This document shows positions 17,222-27,404 of a stretch of DNA of 64,000 nucleotides, piece after piece. The notes beneath the pieces are model-generated. The model saw only the letters and a list, made by a program, of their open reading frames with translations. It ran no database searches and was not told the origin of the DNA. Positions within the stretch are counted from its first letter, which is position 1. Each line of letters starts with the position of its first letter. A program made the translations under genes and the position numbers. Location of the stretch: contig NZ_CANLMP010000009.1 of the NCBI RefSeq assembly GCF_947492405.1, positions 62,001 to 126,000 on the forward strand, written 5' to 3'. Origin of the DNA: an uncultured Aquimarina sp. Its GTDB lineage: Bacteria; Bacteroidota; Bacteroidia; Flavobacteriales; Flavobacteriaceae.

Positions 17222-20200
17222 ATGAAAAACACTAACTTATTTTTAGTTCTACTATTTGTCTATTCAGGGATAGTAGCACAACAGGTCCACACTTCTTATT
17301 TGTGGCATATGCAACAGCCTAATTATTGGCCTGAGAAAAGTAAAGAAAACCCTAACCGCTATCAGACTGTTCTAGAGTCTCATAATCTAAAAATTTCTGG
17401 TGATTCCTGGAATATATATGATGATGGAATAAGTCATCCATTAAATAACTTGGAAGAGATTTTTGGGAAGAATGACCGCGTAAAAGCATATCAGTATGGC
17501 CCAAAGAATTCTGTTCAAACTTTATTAGGATTACCAAATGGTGGTGCACAAGTTAATTATTCAGGTTGTCTGATAGAAAATGTAAATAGTTTGGGAGATG
17601 CAGGAGTTTGGGGATATAGTCAGGGATGGGAAAATAATTTTATAGAAGCTAAAAACTGGAAAACATCTGGAGGGCAACCTAGGATGGATTTAACGGGATT
17701 TACATTTCATCATGCGTTAGCACCATTAATAAGCGAACGTGCTTTGAGAATGGAATTAAAAACCCATAAATTAATAATGACTGAAACTTTTGGGGGAGAA
17801 TATTCTAAAGGCTTTTGGCCGGCAGAATGTTCCTTTTCAGAAAGGATTATAAAGGTTTTAGTAGAAGAAGGTTTTCAATGGTCGGTTATAGCAAATAGTC
17901 ATTTGTCACGTACTTTAAATGATTACCCATTAGATTATGGGACTTCTGGGGTTAATATTGATCCACCTAATGCGGCGGATAAAGTAGCTACTAATGGACA
18001 GAATTGGTGGAAAGGTCAAATTGATGGAAGAGGAGGAACTTTTGCTGCTCCTTATTGTTATCAAGCACATAAAGCACAATATATAGATCCGGAAACTGGT
18101 CAAGCATATAAAATGGATGTGGTTCCTATGGCTGATCTATTAAGTTATCAGAATGGATTCAGTTCTATGGGAACAGGAGAAATAGATGCGAATATTGCTC
18201 CTTTTAGTAATGCAAGTCAACCATCGATTGTATTGCTTGCCCATGATGGAGATAATGCTTGGGGAGGTGGAGATAGTTATTACCAAGAATCTGTTCCTGG
18301 ATTTGCTAATGAAGCTGCTTCTAAGGGGTATGATCCTACTACAATACAACAATTCTTAAATTCTTATCCGGTTCCCGAAAGTGATATTGTAAAAGTAGAA
18401 GATGGATCTTGGGTTAATGCTGCTAATGATTGGGGACATCCTCAATTTATTAATTGGTTATGGCCTTTATATGATACTACAGATTATAGATTCAATCCAG
18501 ATGGATGGACTGAGGATGCTAGAAACTGGGCTGTAATTACTGCTGCAGAAAACTATGTATTAACAGCAGAAGATAATAGTGGAGGAGTAGATTTAGCTAA
18601 AGTTATTGATCCTTCTTTTGGAGCTTCTAATGCAGAAAAAGCTTGGCATTTTTTCTTACCGTCTTTAACTAGCGGTTATATGTATTACGGAAAAGCAATT
18701 GATATGGAGGTTAAGCAGACTTTAGCGGGTAATATAGCAATAGAGCACGCGAAAGCTGAAATCGGAGACAGTCCAGAACAAGATAGTACACCGCCATCAG
18801 TATTTATACCACAACGTTTTCCATATAATCCAGGAGGAAAGGGTTTTGGACCTATTTATGCATATCAAGAAGTTCAGAATACTTCTGATTTCCACGTTTG
18901 GACATTTGCACATGATGTAAGTGGTTTGGCTTCAGTAGAATTAAAATATAGAACGGATAATGATGGAGTAAACCCTATTTCCGATAATGTGAATGATGTA
19001 TATTCTAGTGGAGATGGTGTGAGTTCCTGGAGTAGTATCTCCATGGTACAGAAAGAATTCCCTAAAGGAAATGTAACACAAGATCCGGAAATAGACTTGT
19101 TTATAGAACCAACGGCAATTGCAGACTTGTGTTATGCAGAGATTAAAGGTCTGTCTAATGTATTAGTAGATTATTATGTAGAAGCTGTGGATACTAAGGG
19201 GAATGTATTTAAAACACCTATTCAGCATGTGTATGTTGGAGGATTTAATAACAGTGATGAAGTAACACTTACCGTTACTCCTGATTCTGGGAATTATGAT
19301 GATGCGGTTGCTGTAATGATGGAAGGATCTACAACAGCTGATGCAGGTGGAGTGGTTGTTTATTATACCACGGATGGATCAGAACCAAACCAGTCTGGTA
19401 TCCAGTACACTTCTACTTTTAGTCTTGGAGGTAATGATAGCGAACCTATCACACTAAAAGCTATCGCATATGATGCTGATGGAAACGCTTCAGAAGTGAT
19501 TACCAGAAATTATACATTTGGTGATCTACCTTCTTATGATGTTCACTTTAAGAATACTTCCAATTGGAATCAAGTTTATGTGTATGCTTTTGATAAAAAT
19601 AACAATGCGGCGTTACCTGGATGGAATTGGCCAGGCAAATTAATGACTAAAGAGCAAGATTCTCCTTGGTATATAACAACGATAGCAGAGTCAGTAGAAG
19701 TTGGTCTTGTTTTTACAAATGGAAATGGCGAACAATCGGATGATCAATTTAGAAACACAGATGGCTGGTATGTATATTCAGAAGATATTTGGTATGACCA
19801 ATGCCCTTCGGATTGTCCGGGAGTTTTAGGATTGCCAGAATTGTCGATTACTCCTCCGGGAGGATCTTATGAGAGTAGCGTATCGGTAAATTTATCTTCT
19901 ACGAATCAAGGAGTTATTTATTATACTACCGATGGATCAGAACCTTCAGATTCAAGTTCTTTGTATCAAAACGAATTAACTTTTACTGAAGATACTACTT
20001 TAAAAGCTATTGCTTATAATAGTATTGGTCAGTCTTCTATTATTTCTGAAGATTATGATATTGCTGAAACTCAATCATACACAGTTTATTACCGAAATAT
20101 ATCTAGCTGGAATGATGTATATGTGTATTTGTTTGACAAAAATACTAATCAGCCTTTACCAGGGTGGAATTGGCCTGGTAAACCTATGAATAGAGAACAA

Positions 20201-20908
20201 TCTTCTCAATGGTATTCATTTTTAGTTGAAGATAATGTTGAAATAGGGATTGTTTTTAATAACAACAACAATGGAGGACAATCGGATGATTTAACTAGGG
20301 CAACAAACGGATGGTATGATCCATCTACTAATGAATGGTATGATTCGTGTCCAACAGCTTGTCCAGGTGATATTTCTGATGACGAATTGATAATTCATTT
20401 TAATAATAACAATACCAATTGGAATCCAGTAACCTTATATTATTGGGAGACAACTCCTATATCTTTAACTACTTCCTGGCCGGGTATCGAGATGACCGAT
20501 ATAGATGGAGACGGATGGTATGAATATACATTATCTGGTGTGGAGTGTGCAAAAGTTATTTTTAGTACTAATGGAGGACAGCAAACAGAAGATTTAGAAA
20601 TATGCGGAGAAGGATGGTATGATAATGGTTGGGTAAGCAATCCTTTAAATAAACAACCTGAGACTGCTACAACCCTAATTTCTTCGCCGTACCCTAATCC
20701 TTTTCAGAATGAAATTAATTTTAATCTATTAGGAGAAGTAAAATCCCTCAATGTTACCGTTAGAGATGTAAAAGGAGCATTATATTACTCCGATACAATA
20801 TCTAGTAAGAACGGAACAATATCAATACCTCTTGATGTTGCAAAAGGAATGTATTTTGTGAAATTCAGTAATAAAACTATGAATAAGGTTGTGAAAATTA
20901 TCAAATAA
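17222..20908 (+). CDS. T9SS-secreted GH57-like alpha-amylase/glycosidase with starch-binding modules
   Basis: 1228 residues. Signal peptide 1-19. The catalytic region (about 22-510) begins with LWHMQQPNYWPE, the GH57-type HxHQP strand, and contains TFHHALAPLISE and FWPAECSFSERIIKVL (GH57-like conserved region with a candidate nucleophile Glu) and VLLAHDGDNAWGGG (acid/base Asp candidate). An Ig-like segment (about 525-680) follows. Then come two chitobiase-C-like domains (YYTTDGSEPNQSG, YYTTDGSEPSDSS) alternating with CBM26-like modules (NWNQVYVYAFDKNNN, SWNDVYVYLFDKNTN, and a third from about 1060, NTNWNPVTLYYWE), each with the PGWNWPGK or SWPGIEM loop. The C-terminal about 75 residues (SPYPNPFQNEINF to VKIIK) are a type A T9SS sorting domain. 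Likely degrades alpha-glucans outside the cell. Confidence 0.88.
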   Translation: MKNTNLFLVLLFVYSGIVAQQVHTSYLWHMQQPNYWPEKSKENPNRYQTVLESHNLKISGDSWNIYDDGISHPLNNLEEIFGKNDRVKAYQYGPKNSVQTLLGLPNGGAQVNYSGCLIENVNSLGDAGVWGYSQGWENNFIEAKNWKTSGGQPRMDLTGFTFHHALAPLISERALRMELKTHKLIMTETFGGEYSKGFWPAECSFSERIIKVLVEEGFQWSVIANSHLSRTLNDYPLDYGTSGVNIDPPNAADKVATNGQNWWKGQIDGRGGTFAAPYCYQAHKAQYIDPETGQAYKMDVVPMADLLSYQNGFSSMGTGEIDANIAPFSNASQPSIVLLAHDGDNAWGGGDSYYQESVPGFANEAASKGYDPTTIQQFLNSYPVPESDIVKVEDGSWVNAANDWGHPQFINWLWPLYDTTDYRFNPDGWTEDARNWAVITAAENYVLTAEDNSGGVDLAKVIDPSFGASNAEKAWHFFLPSLTSGYMYYGKAIDMEVKQTLAGNIAIEHAKAEIGDSPEQDSTPPSVFIPQRFPYNPGGKGFGPIYAYQEVQNTSDFHVWTFAHDVSGLASVELKYRTDNDGVNPISDNVNDVYSSGDGVSSWSSISMVQKEFPKGNVTQDPEIDLFIEPTAIADLCYAEIKGLSNVLVDYYVEAVDTKGNVFKTPIQHVYVGGFNNSDEVTLTVTPDSGNYDDAVAVMMEGSTTADAGGVVVYYTTDGSEPNQSGIQYTSTFSLGGNDSEPITLKAIAYDADGNASEVITRNYTFGDLPSYDVHFKNTSNWNQVYVYAFDKNNNAALPGWNWPGKLMTKEQDSPWYITTIAESVEVGLVFTNGNGEQSDDQFRNTDGWYVYSEDIWYDQCPSDCPGVLGLPELSITPPGGSYESSVSVNLSSTNQGVIYYTTDGSEPSDSSSLYQNELTFTEDTTLKAIAYNSIGQSSIISEDYDIAETQSYTVYYRNISSWNDVYVYLFDKNTNQPLPGWNWPGKPMNREQSSQWYSFLVEDNVEIGIVFNNNNNGGQSDDLTRATNGWYDPSTNEWYDSCPTACPGDISDDELIIHFNNNNTNWNPVTLYYWETTPISLTTSWPGIEMTDIDGDGWYEYTLSGVECAKVIFSTNGGQQTEDLEICGEGWYDNGWVSNPLNKQPETATTLISSPYPNPFQNEINFNLLGEVKSLNVTVRDVKGALYYSDTISSKNGTISIPLDVAKGMYFVKFSNKTMNKVVKIIK

Positions 20909-20931
20909 ATTTTCTCAGAATATCCCTAGAT

Positions 20932-20969
20932 AAAACCCTTGTAAAGTTATTCTTTTCAAGGGTTTTTTT
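20932..20969 (+). terminator. Terminator after the amylase gene
   Basis: A 10-bp stem AAAACCCTTG/CAAGGGTTTT (20932-20941, 20957-20966) with T7, located between convergent genes. Confidence 0.8.
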
Positions 20970-20984
20970 ATGTAATAACTTAAT

Positions 20985-21479
20985 CTAGCTCTTTTTATAA
21001 GATATAGAGTCACCAACTTTAAAATTCCATTGATCAGATAGTCCGGCGTTAATTTCTAAAACATATTTTGCGGGTTTTCCAGATGGTAATGACGATTCGT
21101 CAAGTGGTTTTGCGTTTTTCTGAAAACTTACAATCTTATATTGATCATCTATGTAGATTATGTCCAGTGGTATTAAAGTGTTTTTCATATAAAAACTTTG
21201 AGGTCTCATGTTTTCCTGGATAAAAAGCATGCCTCTTTTTTCTTCCATAGATTTTCGATACATCAAACCTGTTTCTCTTTCATAGTCGTTATCGGCAATT
21301 TCAATATCCAAAGTAACAATTTGATTTGGAATAGAATCCTTTAGGTTATATATAGAAAGCTCTCCCTCTTTAGTAAATTGTATTTCTTCAGTAATAATTT
21401 TTTTGTCGTTTTCTTTCTTACAAGAAAAAATAGATAAAGTAAAAGCAACTATAAATATTATAAAAATGTTTTTTTTCAT
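20985..21479 (-). CDS. DUF192 family lipoprotein
   Basis: 164 residues. Lipoprotein signal ending SIFSC (C20). The DUF192 core covers about residues 55-160: LDIEIADNDYERETGLMYR, then MLFIQENMRPQSFYMKNTLI, PLDIIYID and AKYVLEINAG. DUF192 is a compact beta-rich domain of unknown function found in exported proteins. It is monocistronic and convergent with the amylase gene. Confidence 0.88.
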   Translation of the reverse strand: MKKNIFIIFIVAFTLSIFSCKKENDKKIITEEIQFTKEGELSIYNLKDSIPNQIVTLDIEIADNDYERETGLMYRKSMEEKRGMLFIQENMRPQSFYMKNTLIPLDIIYIDDQYKIVSFQKNAKPLDESSLPSGKPAKYVLEINAGLSDQWNFKVGDSISYKKS

Positions 21480-21584
21480 TAGTATTTTCTTTTTGTCATT
21501 CTGGTGTATAGCGGAATTTATTTAGAATCTGAAAGTAATAGTTTTATTTTTGAATCGCAATTTCAAACAAAGACAAATCTTTGT

Positions 21585-21616
21585 TAAAAAAAAGCAGCAC
21601 TTCAGATTTCTGAAGT
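21585..21616 (-). terminator. Terminator of the exosortase block (minus strand)
   Basis: Stem ACTTCAG/CTGAAGT (21599-21605, 21610-21616) with an ATTT loop. On the minus strand it is followed by a T-rich tract (the A run at 21585-21593). It lies just after the stop of the MSEP-CTERM gene. Confidence 0.75.
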
Positions 21617-21631
21617 ACGACTTTTTCTTAA

Positions 21632-24460
21632 CTAACCAGCATTTTTATTTCTCTGTTTATGTCTATAGAAAAGTACCGAGATAAGAAGAATAAGTATTAC
21701 TAAAATACTAGGCTCACTCATTCTTGGAGTGTCTTCTCCAATGTCTAGATCTTTGTTGCCAGACAAAATTTGTTCTTGTTTCTTTTTGAGAATAGCTTTT
21801 TGAGCTTCATTTTCTACTACTAAATAAGAGGTCACAGGCGACATTACTTTAGTAGTGAAACTATGCTTTACCAGGTTTAACCATTCTTTTTTAGAGTTTT
21901 CAGGATACAAGGTTTGAGAAATCCACATACCTTGCATTGATAAAGCATCGGCCCAATTCTTTTCGAGTATTTTATTTTCTTTAGTTTTATGAGTTCCTTT
22001 TTTAATAATAATAGAAGGTTCGTTATTATTAGGGAGATATGTTATACTATTAGTGTTATCTCTATACTCGAGTACCGTTTTGTCAAACTGTTTTAGAGTA
22101 ATAGTGTCAGTAATTCTTTTTTTAGGATTCGAAAGAAGCGAATGAGGTTGTAGCACTCCTTTTTCGGAGAGATCGTAGAATTCATTATTTTCAGGAAAAG
22201 TTATTTTGAAATCTGAAAAATCTTTATGTAATACTGAATTCTCGATAGAGTCAGTAATAACAATCATAATAGGATATGAATCCGTATCATTAAGATAAGA
22301 ATTGAATAGTGTTTTTTTTATTGCTCTATCTAAATAAAACCCTCCTTCAAATGATTGATTTTTATATTCTTTTTCCCAGCTATCATTATATTCAGATGAT
22401 GAAACATAAGTGTTTACATAACTGATCTTTGCGTTTTGAGAGAGTTCCTTATGCTCCGAAGTAAGTTTTTTTATTCTAGTACTAAAATTATTTATAAGGG
22501 TGTCTTTTTTTGCAGAGATATCTACAAGAAAATGGAAATAAGGTTTACGTTTTATTTCTTTAAGCTGTTCTTTTTCTTTGGAAGAAATATAAATAGTATT
22601 ACCATTATTATATGAGGTGTTAATTACTTGCTGTGCTTCTTTACCGAGTGCTATTTCTTTTCCATCAATATTTAATGTAAATGGATCTTTATGAATAAAT
22701 TCAATTCCGGTTTTTCTCGTTTCGTTCCTTGTAAAAGGAAAAACTCTAAACGCTACCTTATTTCCGGTTAGATAGTAAAGTAATCCAGGATCTTTATTTT
22801 CATTTCGTATTTGCGAGAAAACCCACATAGCGGATTTTTTTTCTGCTAATAATCCCATTTCTTTTCTGTCTCCTACATATAGATAATAATCACTAATCCA
22901 GCAACCAGTGGGTAATTTTAGTGTAGTAGCATATTCCTTAAACCCATTTGTTGAATCGTTGTTTGCAATTTCTAGATGAATCCAGCTTTTCCAAGCATTT
23001 TGTAATGGATCGAAAACACTTTCGCTTGTTATATTAGAAATTTCTACCGTATCGTTTCTTATGTTTTCTGAGAGAAATTCTGATGAAGGATCGCCATAAA
23101 ATATATGTTCAATGATATCTATTTTGGCATTTGATAAAGTTAGATTTCCTAAGACAATCCAGTTATAAAAAGAAGATAGATATGGAGTTTGACCCGAATT
23201 GAAAATCTCGCCATTTCTTCTTTCTTTATGTTGCTTGACAGTGTTAATTGTGTACTTTAATGAATTTTTGTCTATCGAATATTGTTTGGAGTAATTAGGA
23301 TTGTATACGTAATTGAGCGTTTCTTTTAGAGTGTTTTGATCTGATTTATACTGAATGGTGATGCATATCGGAATAACTAAAAAGCTAAGGATAGAAATTA
23401 TACGTAATACGTTTACAGAGAAATGTTGTTTTAGTAAATTAAAACTGTTTACGAGTTCTTGGATATGAATTATAAATAAAATTAAAGGCGTTAGCATTAA
23501 GAATCCAGTACCAATTACAATTATTGCGATCACCGATAATGGTAGAAACGGAAGGAATACAATGAAAAAATATACGCTATATACAAATGTGATATTTCTA
23601 CCTATAAATAGGGGTATTTGATACTTTATATTTGGACGATTAGGTAAGCAAACCAGAATACCATTGATAACAGCAATGATATAGAACCAAGGATCATTAA
23701 AATCACCAAAGAAACCAGAAGAATTATCGAATGCATTGAAATTAGATAATAGACCATTGTTTATTGCTAGACCTAGTAAAGGAAATAGAATTGATATGGG
23801 GATTTTCCAGGCTAATTCATATTTTTTCCATAAATTACCTTTTTTGGTTGCAAGTATGAAAAACCCTCGAATGATAAAAAAAAGAAATAATAAAGTTCCA
23901 GAAATTAAAAAGATCAAAAAAGCATGTACACTAAATTTATTTTCTACAGGTTTCCAAAGAGGTAATATTACTTGAAAAAAAAGATACCCACATAATGGAA
24001 CTGCAATAGCTGCAAGGAAATTCTTCCCTGCATTGTGTTCTTTGTTTTTTGATGTAAGACGAATAACTATTATAAATAAAGAATATGCTATCGTAGGCAT
24101 AAGAAAAGTTCCAACATACAAAGTGATATTACTGGAAACCATCCATTGTGGGATTGAGAATGGTATAATCTCATTCGAATATTCGTTATACACGTAGATA
24201 AAAGGAATGTATGCAAGTAGTGCTATAATAGCATAAAAAATCGAAACTTTTCTTTTTTTGATAATAAGAAAAATAGCATAAAGAAGATTTAGAAAACCTA
24301 ATAAGAATAATATACTTCCGAAGGTTTTCCAGTGTGTTATATGAATATCATCCAGTAAGCTATGAATAATAGTAAATTGCCCAAAAAACAGGAAATATAA
24401 TAGTACTATTGGAATCGTATTGATTATTAGAATCCACCTAGGATTAAGCAAATTTTGCAT
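21632..24460 (-). CDS. MSEP-CTERM protein, large membrane protein with VIT-like region (exosortase target)
   Basis: The start is taken at 24460 (MQNLLNPRWIL); an in-frame ATG at 24490 would add ten residues. About 942 residues. The first about 380 residues contain some ten hydrophobic segments. Then comes a soluble region with a VIT-like stretch (NAWKSWIHLEIANND, LKLPTGCWISDYYLYVG, KKSAMWVFSQIRN) and a vWA-like part. The extreme C-terminus is a tripartite sorting signal: MSEPS, a 14-residue hydrophobic helix, then RHKQRNK. MSEP-CTERM proteins are the dedicated partners of exosortase K, and here the exosortase gene overlaps this one by 17 bases. The alternative is the similar XrtN/VIT system, but the MSEP motif favours the former. 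Confidence 0.8.
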   Translation of the reverse strand: MQNLLNPRWILIINTIPIVLLYFLFFGQFTIIHSLLDDIHITHWKTFGSILFLLGFLNLLYAIFLIIKKRKVSIFYAIIALLAYIPFIYVYNEYSNEIIPFSIPQWMVSSNITLYVGTFLMPTIAYSLFIIVIRLTSKNKEHNAGKNFLAAIAVPLCGYLFFQVILPLWKPVENKFSVHAFLIFLISGTLLFLFFIIRGFFILATKKGNLWKKYELAWKIPISILFPLLGLAINNGLLSNFNAFDNSSGFFGDFNDPWFYIIAVINGILVCLPNRPNIKYQIPLFIGRNITFVYSVYFFIVFLPFLPLSVIAIIVIGTGFLMLTPLILFIIHIQELVNSFNLLKQHFSVNVLRIISILSFLVIPICITIQYKSDQNTLKETLNYVYNPNYSKQYSIDKNSLKYTINTVKQHKERRNGEIFNSGQTPYLSSFYNWIVLGNLTLSNAKIDIIEHIFYGDPSSEFLSENIRNDTVEISNITSESVFDPLQNAWKSWIHLEIANNDSTNGFKEYATTLKLPTGCWISDYYLYVGDRKEMGLLAEKKSAMWVFSQIRNENKDPGLLYYLTGNKVAFRVFPFTRNETRKTGIEFIHKDPFTLNIDGKEIALGKEAQQVINTSYNNGNTIYISSKEKEQLKEIKRKPYFHFLVDISAKKDTLINNFSTRIKKLTSEHKELSQNAKISYVNTYVSSSEYNDSWEKEYKNQSFEGGFYLDRAIKKTLFNSYLNDTDSYPIMIVITDSIENSVLHKDFSDFKITFPENNEFYDLSEKGVLQPHSLLSNPKKRITDTITLKQFDKTVLEYRDNTNSITYLPNNNEPSIIIKKGTHKTKENKILEKNWADALSMQGMWISQTLYPENSKKEWLNLVKHSFTTKVMSPVTSYLVVENEAQKAILKKKQEQILSGNKDLDIGEDTPRMSEPSILVILILLISVLFYRHKQRNKNAG

Positions 24461-24977
24461 GATTTTTATATTTAATGATGATTTTTTCAAGCATCAGATA
24501 CGTGATAATTAGAAACGATAAATTGATGAGGATTCCTATACTTTCGTGGATGACTGTGGTTTCTATGCTTAATAGAGAACTTAATCTGTTTTGTGCCACA
24601 ATCAATACATAAATTCTAGATGTATTTACTATTATAGTTAAAACAAATGTAAAGAGAAGCGCTACCGGAATTGATGCTATTCTTTGTAAATGTGATTTAG
24701 CATATTTAAGTAGTAAAAACATAATCATGAGAAAAGATAGGACCCAAAAGTTAAAACCAGCACAAGATTTGTCAATTAATATATCGAGATGATTGTTATA
24801 ATATCCCTCATTCTCTATGTAAACTGATGTAGATCCAGTTAATGAGCTAATTAATGTATCCGTTGGTTTAATTAAAAAGATTAAATCCTCATGGTTCGCA
24901 TATTTAAAACCAAGTTTGAACACTAAAAAAAGAAAAATTCCAAGTATGTAGTATGGTACGTTTTTATCTAGGTTCAT
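24444..24977 (-). CDS. xrtK: Exosortase family protein, probably XrtK
   Basis: 177 residues with about five membrane helices. The three exosortase catalytic residues are visible: Cys72 in IDKSCAGFNFW, Arg121 in VNTSRIYVL and His144 in TVIHESIG. Exosortases cleave C-terminal PEP-CTERM-like signals at the outer face of the inner membrane, and this small form fits the one-target systems of Bacteroidota. It is translationally coupled to the downstream MSEP-CTERM gene and lies 77 bases after creD. Assignment to K rather than N rests on the partner's MSEP motif. Confidence 0.82.
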   Translation of the reverse strand: MNLDKNVPYYILGIFLFLVFKLGFKYANHEDLIFLIKPTDTLISSLTGSTSVYIENEGYYNNHLDILIDKSCAGFNFWVLSFLMIMFLLLKYAKSHLQRIASIPVALLFTFVLTIIVNTSRIYVLIVAQNRLSSLLSIETTVIHESIGILINLSFLIITYLMLEKIIIKYKNHAKFA

Positions 24978-25054
24978 ACTATTTTAGGTATTTGTATATG
25001 ATTATGTTTTTATAAATACTAAAGCTACAATATATAAGATTATTTGGACTGAAA

Positions 25055-26407
25055 TTATTCGGTCCAATCAATTTTTCTGGATATCATCATAATAGTTCCC
25101 AGTATTAAGAACAATCCAATGCTTCCTACGAGTAAGGCATAGTTTTCTAATTGAATAATGACAAAAATGAATGTATATAATGCTGTAAGCGATGCTGCTA
25201 TGAGTCCCATAAATTTAAAACTTCTAAGAATTGCTTTAGAATAAATGGATATTAGTAATACAACCGCAATCCCGGCAGCTCCATATGCATAAAGAAAACT
25301 AGAGTGCTCAGAGATGGAGATCAATAAGGTATAAAACATAGTGAGCGCCAATCCAATCATTAAATATTGAAATGGATGAATAGTGATCTTGCTAACCGTT
25401 TGTATCAAAAAAAACACTAAAAAAGTCAGTGCAATGACCAGATATCCATATTTAGCAGCACGCTCACTCTTTTGATATTCATCTACGGGAATTAATAACT
25501 TAACTCCAAAAGCAGATGAGTTTATATGTGGTAGTTCTCCAAAAAACTCTTGTTCGAATTCTCTATTTATTTGTAATACTTTCCAGTTTGCTTTAAAACC
25601 ATTTTCAGTGATTTCTTTAGTTTTGGTATCTGGTAAATAGTTACCATTAAAGCTTGGTGAAGCCCAGTTAGAGGCCATAGTTACATTGGTTTCTCTTCCC
25701 ACAGGTATAAAGCGTAGTTGCTCACTACCGTTGACTTTTAAGTCCATTTCAAAATTGATCTGGTTTTCTTTAGGTAAAGAAGAATCCTTAAGAAATTTTG
25801 TCTCGAACCTGTTGGTATTGGTATTTTGAGTATATCTGGATTGTAATGGATAGTTTTCTGTGCCAATTTTTAATTCTAAATTACTTCTAATTCCCTTGGA
25901 GTTAGTAGAATTTACTATAACAGTAGCTTTGTTCCACAATATATCTTCTGATTTAATATCCTGTATTTCAAAATTTGGAGTAGTAAACGAACCCTTGATT
26001 TTCATATCGGCTGTATATACAACCGATTCATAAATACTTCTACCTAGATTTTCGGATTCCACATTAGTATTGATATCCAATGTGTTCGGAAAAAAGAAAG
26101 CCTGATGAACAGAAATGATATCTTCCCGAAGGTAAGATTTGGTCTTTTCGTCCCAGATTTTTTTAAGTTTATGAGTCTGATAAGGTACCTTCAGGATCGG
26201 TCCGTATAATAATACTTCATTCCCCCACTTTTGATTAATTTCACTTACTACTTCTTCTTGTCTGTAAGCTCTTTCTTGTATTAAATTTTTGATATAAGAG
26301 AGCGGAATTAACAGCACTAAAATTAATATGCCAACCATTAACATGCGTACGGTGATTGAGGTTTTTATCCATTGCCCGAAGGACTTTTTTTGTTTTTGAA
26401 CTTCCAT
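25055..26407 (-). CDS. creD: CreD family inner-membrane protein
   Basis: 450 residues. One N-terminal TM (about 20-42) ends in IPLSYIKNLIQERAYRQEE, the CreD hallmark, followed by a large periplasmic domain (KWGNEVLLYGPILKVPY, TNVTMASNWASPSFNGNYLP, FGVKLLIPVDEYQKSERAAKYG) and about five C-terminal TM helices. CreD is associated with envelope stress and beta-lactam phenotypes in Proteobacteria. No creB or creC is nearby. Here it is embedded in a regulator-controlled block with an exosortase. Confidence 0.93.
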   Translation of the reverse strand: MEVQKQKKSFGQWIKTSITVRMLMVGILILVLLIPLSYIKNLIQERAYRQEEVVSEINQKWGNEVLLYGPILKVPYQTHKLKKIWDEKTKSYLREDIISVHQAFFFPNTLDINTNVESENLGRSIYESVVYTADMKIKGSFTTPNFEIQDIKSEDILWNKATVIVNSTNSKGIRSNLELKIGTENYPLQSRYTQNTNTNRFETKFLKDSSLPKENQINFEMDLKVNGSEQLRFIPVGRETNVTMASNWASPSFNGNYLPDTKTKEITENGFKANWKVLQINREFEQEFFGELPHINSSAFGVKLLIPVDEYQKSERAAKYGYLVIALTFLVFFLIQTVSKITIHPFQYLMIGLALTMFYTLLISISEHSSFLYAYGAAGIAVVLLISIYSKAILRSFKFMGLIAASLTALYTFIFVIIQLENYALLVGSIGLFLILGTIMMISRKIDWTE

Positions 26408-26436
26408 AATATTTGAAATTTATAGTGATTGTATTT

Positions 26437-27090
26437 TTAGTTATTTTCTTTGTTGTAATGATAGAACAGGTGATAGGTTATGATTAAAAAACCACCAAAC
26501 CCAATAGTAAATGCCCAAGTGTTTATGTGTTCTATTGGGAATATGATTCGCTGAAATATATCTCCTAGAATATTCATTGGATTTTGGAGAAGATCCCAGC
26601 TATTCCATCGTAATATTCGTCCCATATAAATCCCAAATCCGCATAATAATAGTGTGAGATGTATTATGAAATTGGTTGTCTTCTTTGAAAAATGTTTTCG
26701 AAGTAATTCTTGCATAGTTCGTAAAGAAGCAAATCCCACAATCAATCCATTGATGGCAAAAGATAGAATCAGTAATACATCAAACCATACAGATTGTAAA
26801 GTACTGAGACGGATGTGTTGTAAATCGGTAAGGATATATGGAGCATTAGGAAGAAATGCTAACCAAAAGGTGAAGCCTATTCCAAACAAAAACCTATTCT
26901 GATGTATTTTTCTGAAACTTAATATTGTTGTTATTCCGTATGGAATGCAGGCTAAGAACAGATTCCAAACTAAGAATAAGAAAAAAATAGATTCTACTTT
27001 TGTTATTCTTATGTACAGAAGTATGATGCTGAATGTAACAGCGATACTGAAACCTTTAATAAAAGGTAATTGTTTATAGATTATGTTCAT
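26437..27090 (-). CDS. DUF1361 membrane protein
   Basis: 217 residues with about six membrane helices. The FWLAFLPNAPYILTDLQHI segment and the later GIYMGRILRWNSWDLLQNP are typical of DUF1361 proteins. Function unknown. Its start overlaps the stop of the preceding gene by one base (TAATG), so translation is coupled. Confidence 0.88.
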   Translation of the reverse strand: MNIIYKQLPFIKGFSIAVTFSIILLYIRITKVESIFFLFLVWNLFLACIPYGITTILSFRKIHQNRFLFGIGFTFWLAFLPNAPYILTDLQHIRLSTLQSVWFDVLLILSFAINGLIVGFASLRTMQELLRKHFSKKTTNFIIHLTLLLCGFGIYMGRILRWNSWDLLQNPMNILGDIFQRIIFPIEHINTWAFTIGFGGFLIITYHLFYHYNKENN

Positions 27091-27404
27091 TATATGAAAG
27101 TATTATGAAAAGGGTTATTGACTACAATAAGAAAGTACCCAATGGTGATAGGAATATTAAGTAGGAATATCGATATGGTCGTTAGATTTTCTTTGTAATA
27201 ATGATGATTTATAATTGTATTAGCTAACAGTCCAATGAAGGTAATACCATTAAGAGCTGCAGCGATTAACACATAAAATAATCCAATGATTATGACTTTA
27301 TCCCAATAAGTAATGAGATGTAGTAATAAAAGAATTGTACCCAATAAAAAGCTGAAAGTTGCAATGATTAATGCATTTCTATTAATAGATTGTATTATTT
27401 GCAT
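27090..27404 (-). CDS. Small integral membrane protein, unknown
   Basis: 104 residues with three hydrophobic helices (about 10-30, 38-60 and 76-95). No motif is recognised. It overlaps the upstream Coq4-like gene by 10 bases and the downstream DUF1361 gene by one, so it is a real member of the operon. It may act with one of the neighbouring membrane proteins. Confidence 0.75.
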   Translation of the reverse strand: MQIIQSINRNALIIATFSFLLGTILLLLHLITYWDKVIIIGLFYVLIAAALNGITFIGLLANTIINHHYYKENLTTISIFLLNIPITIGYFLIVVNNPFHNTFI

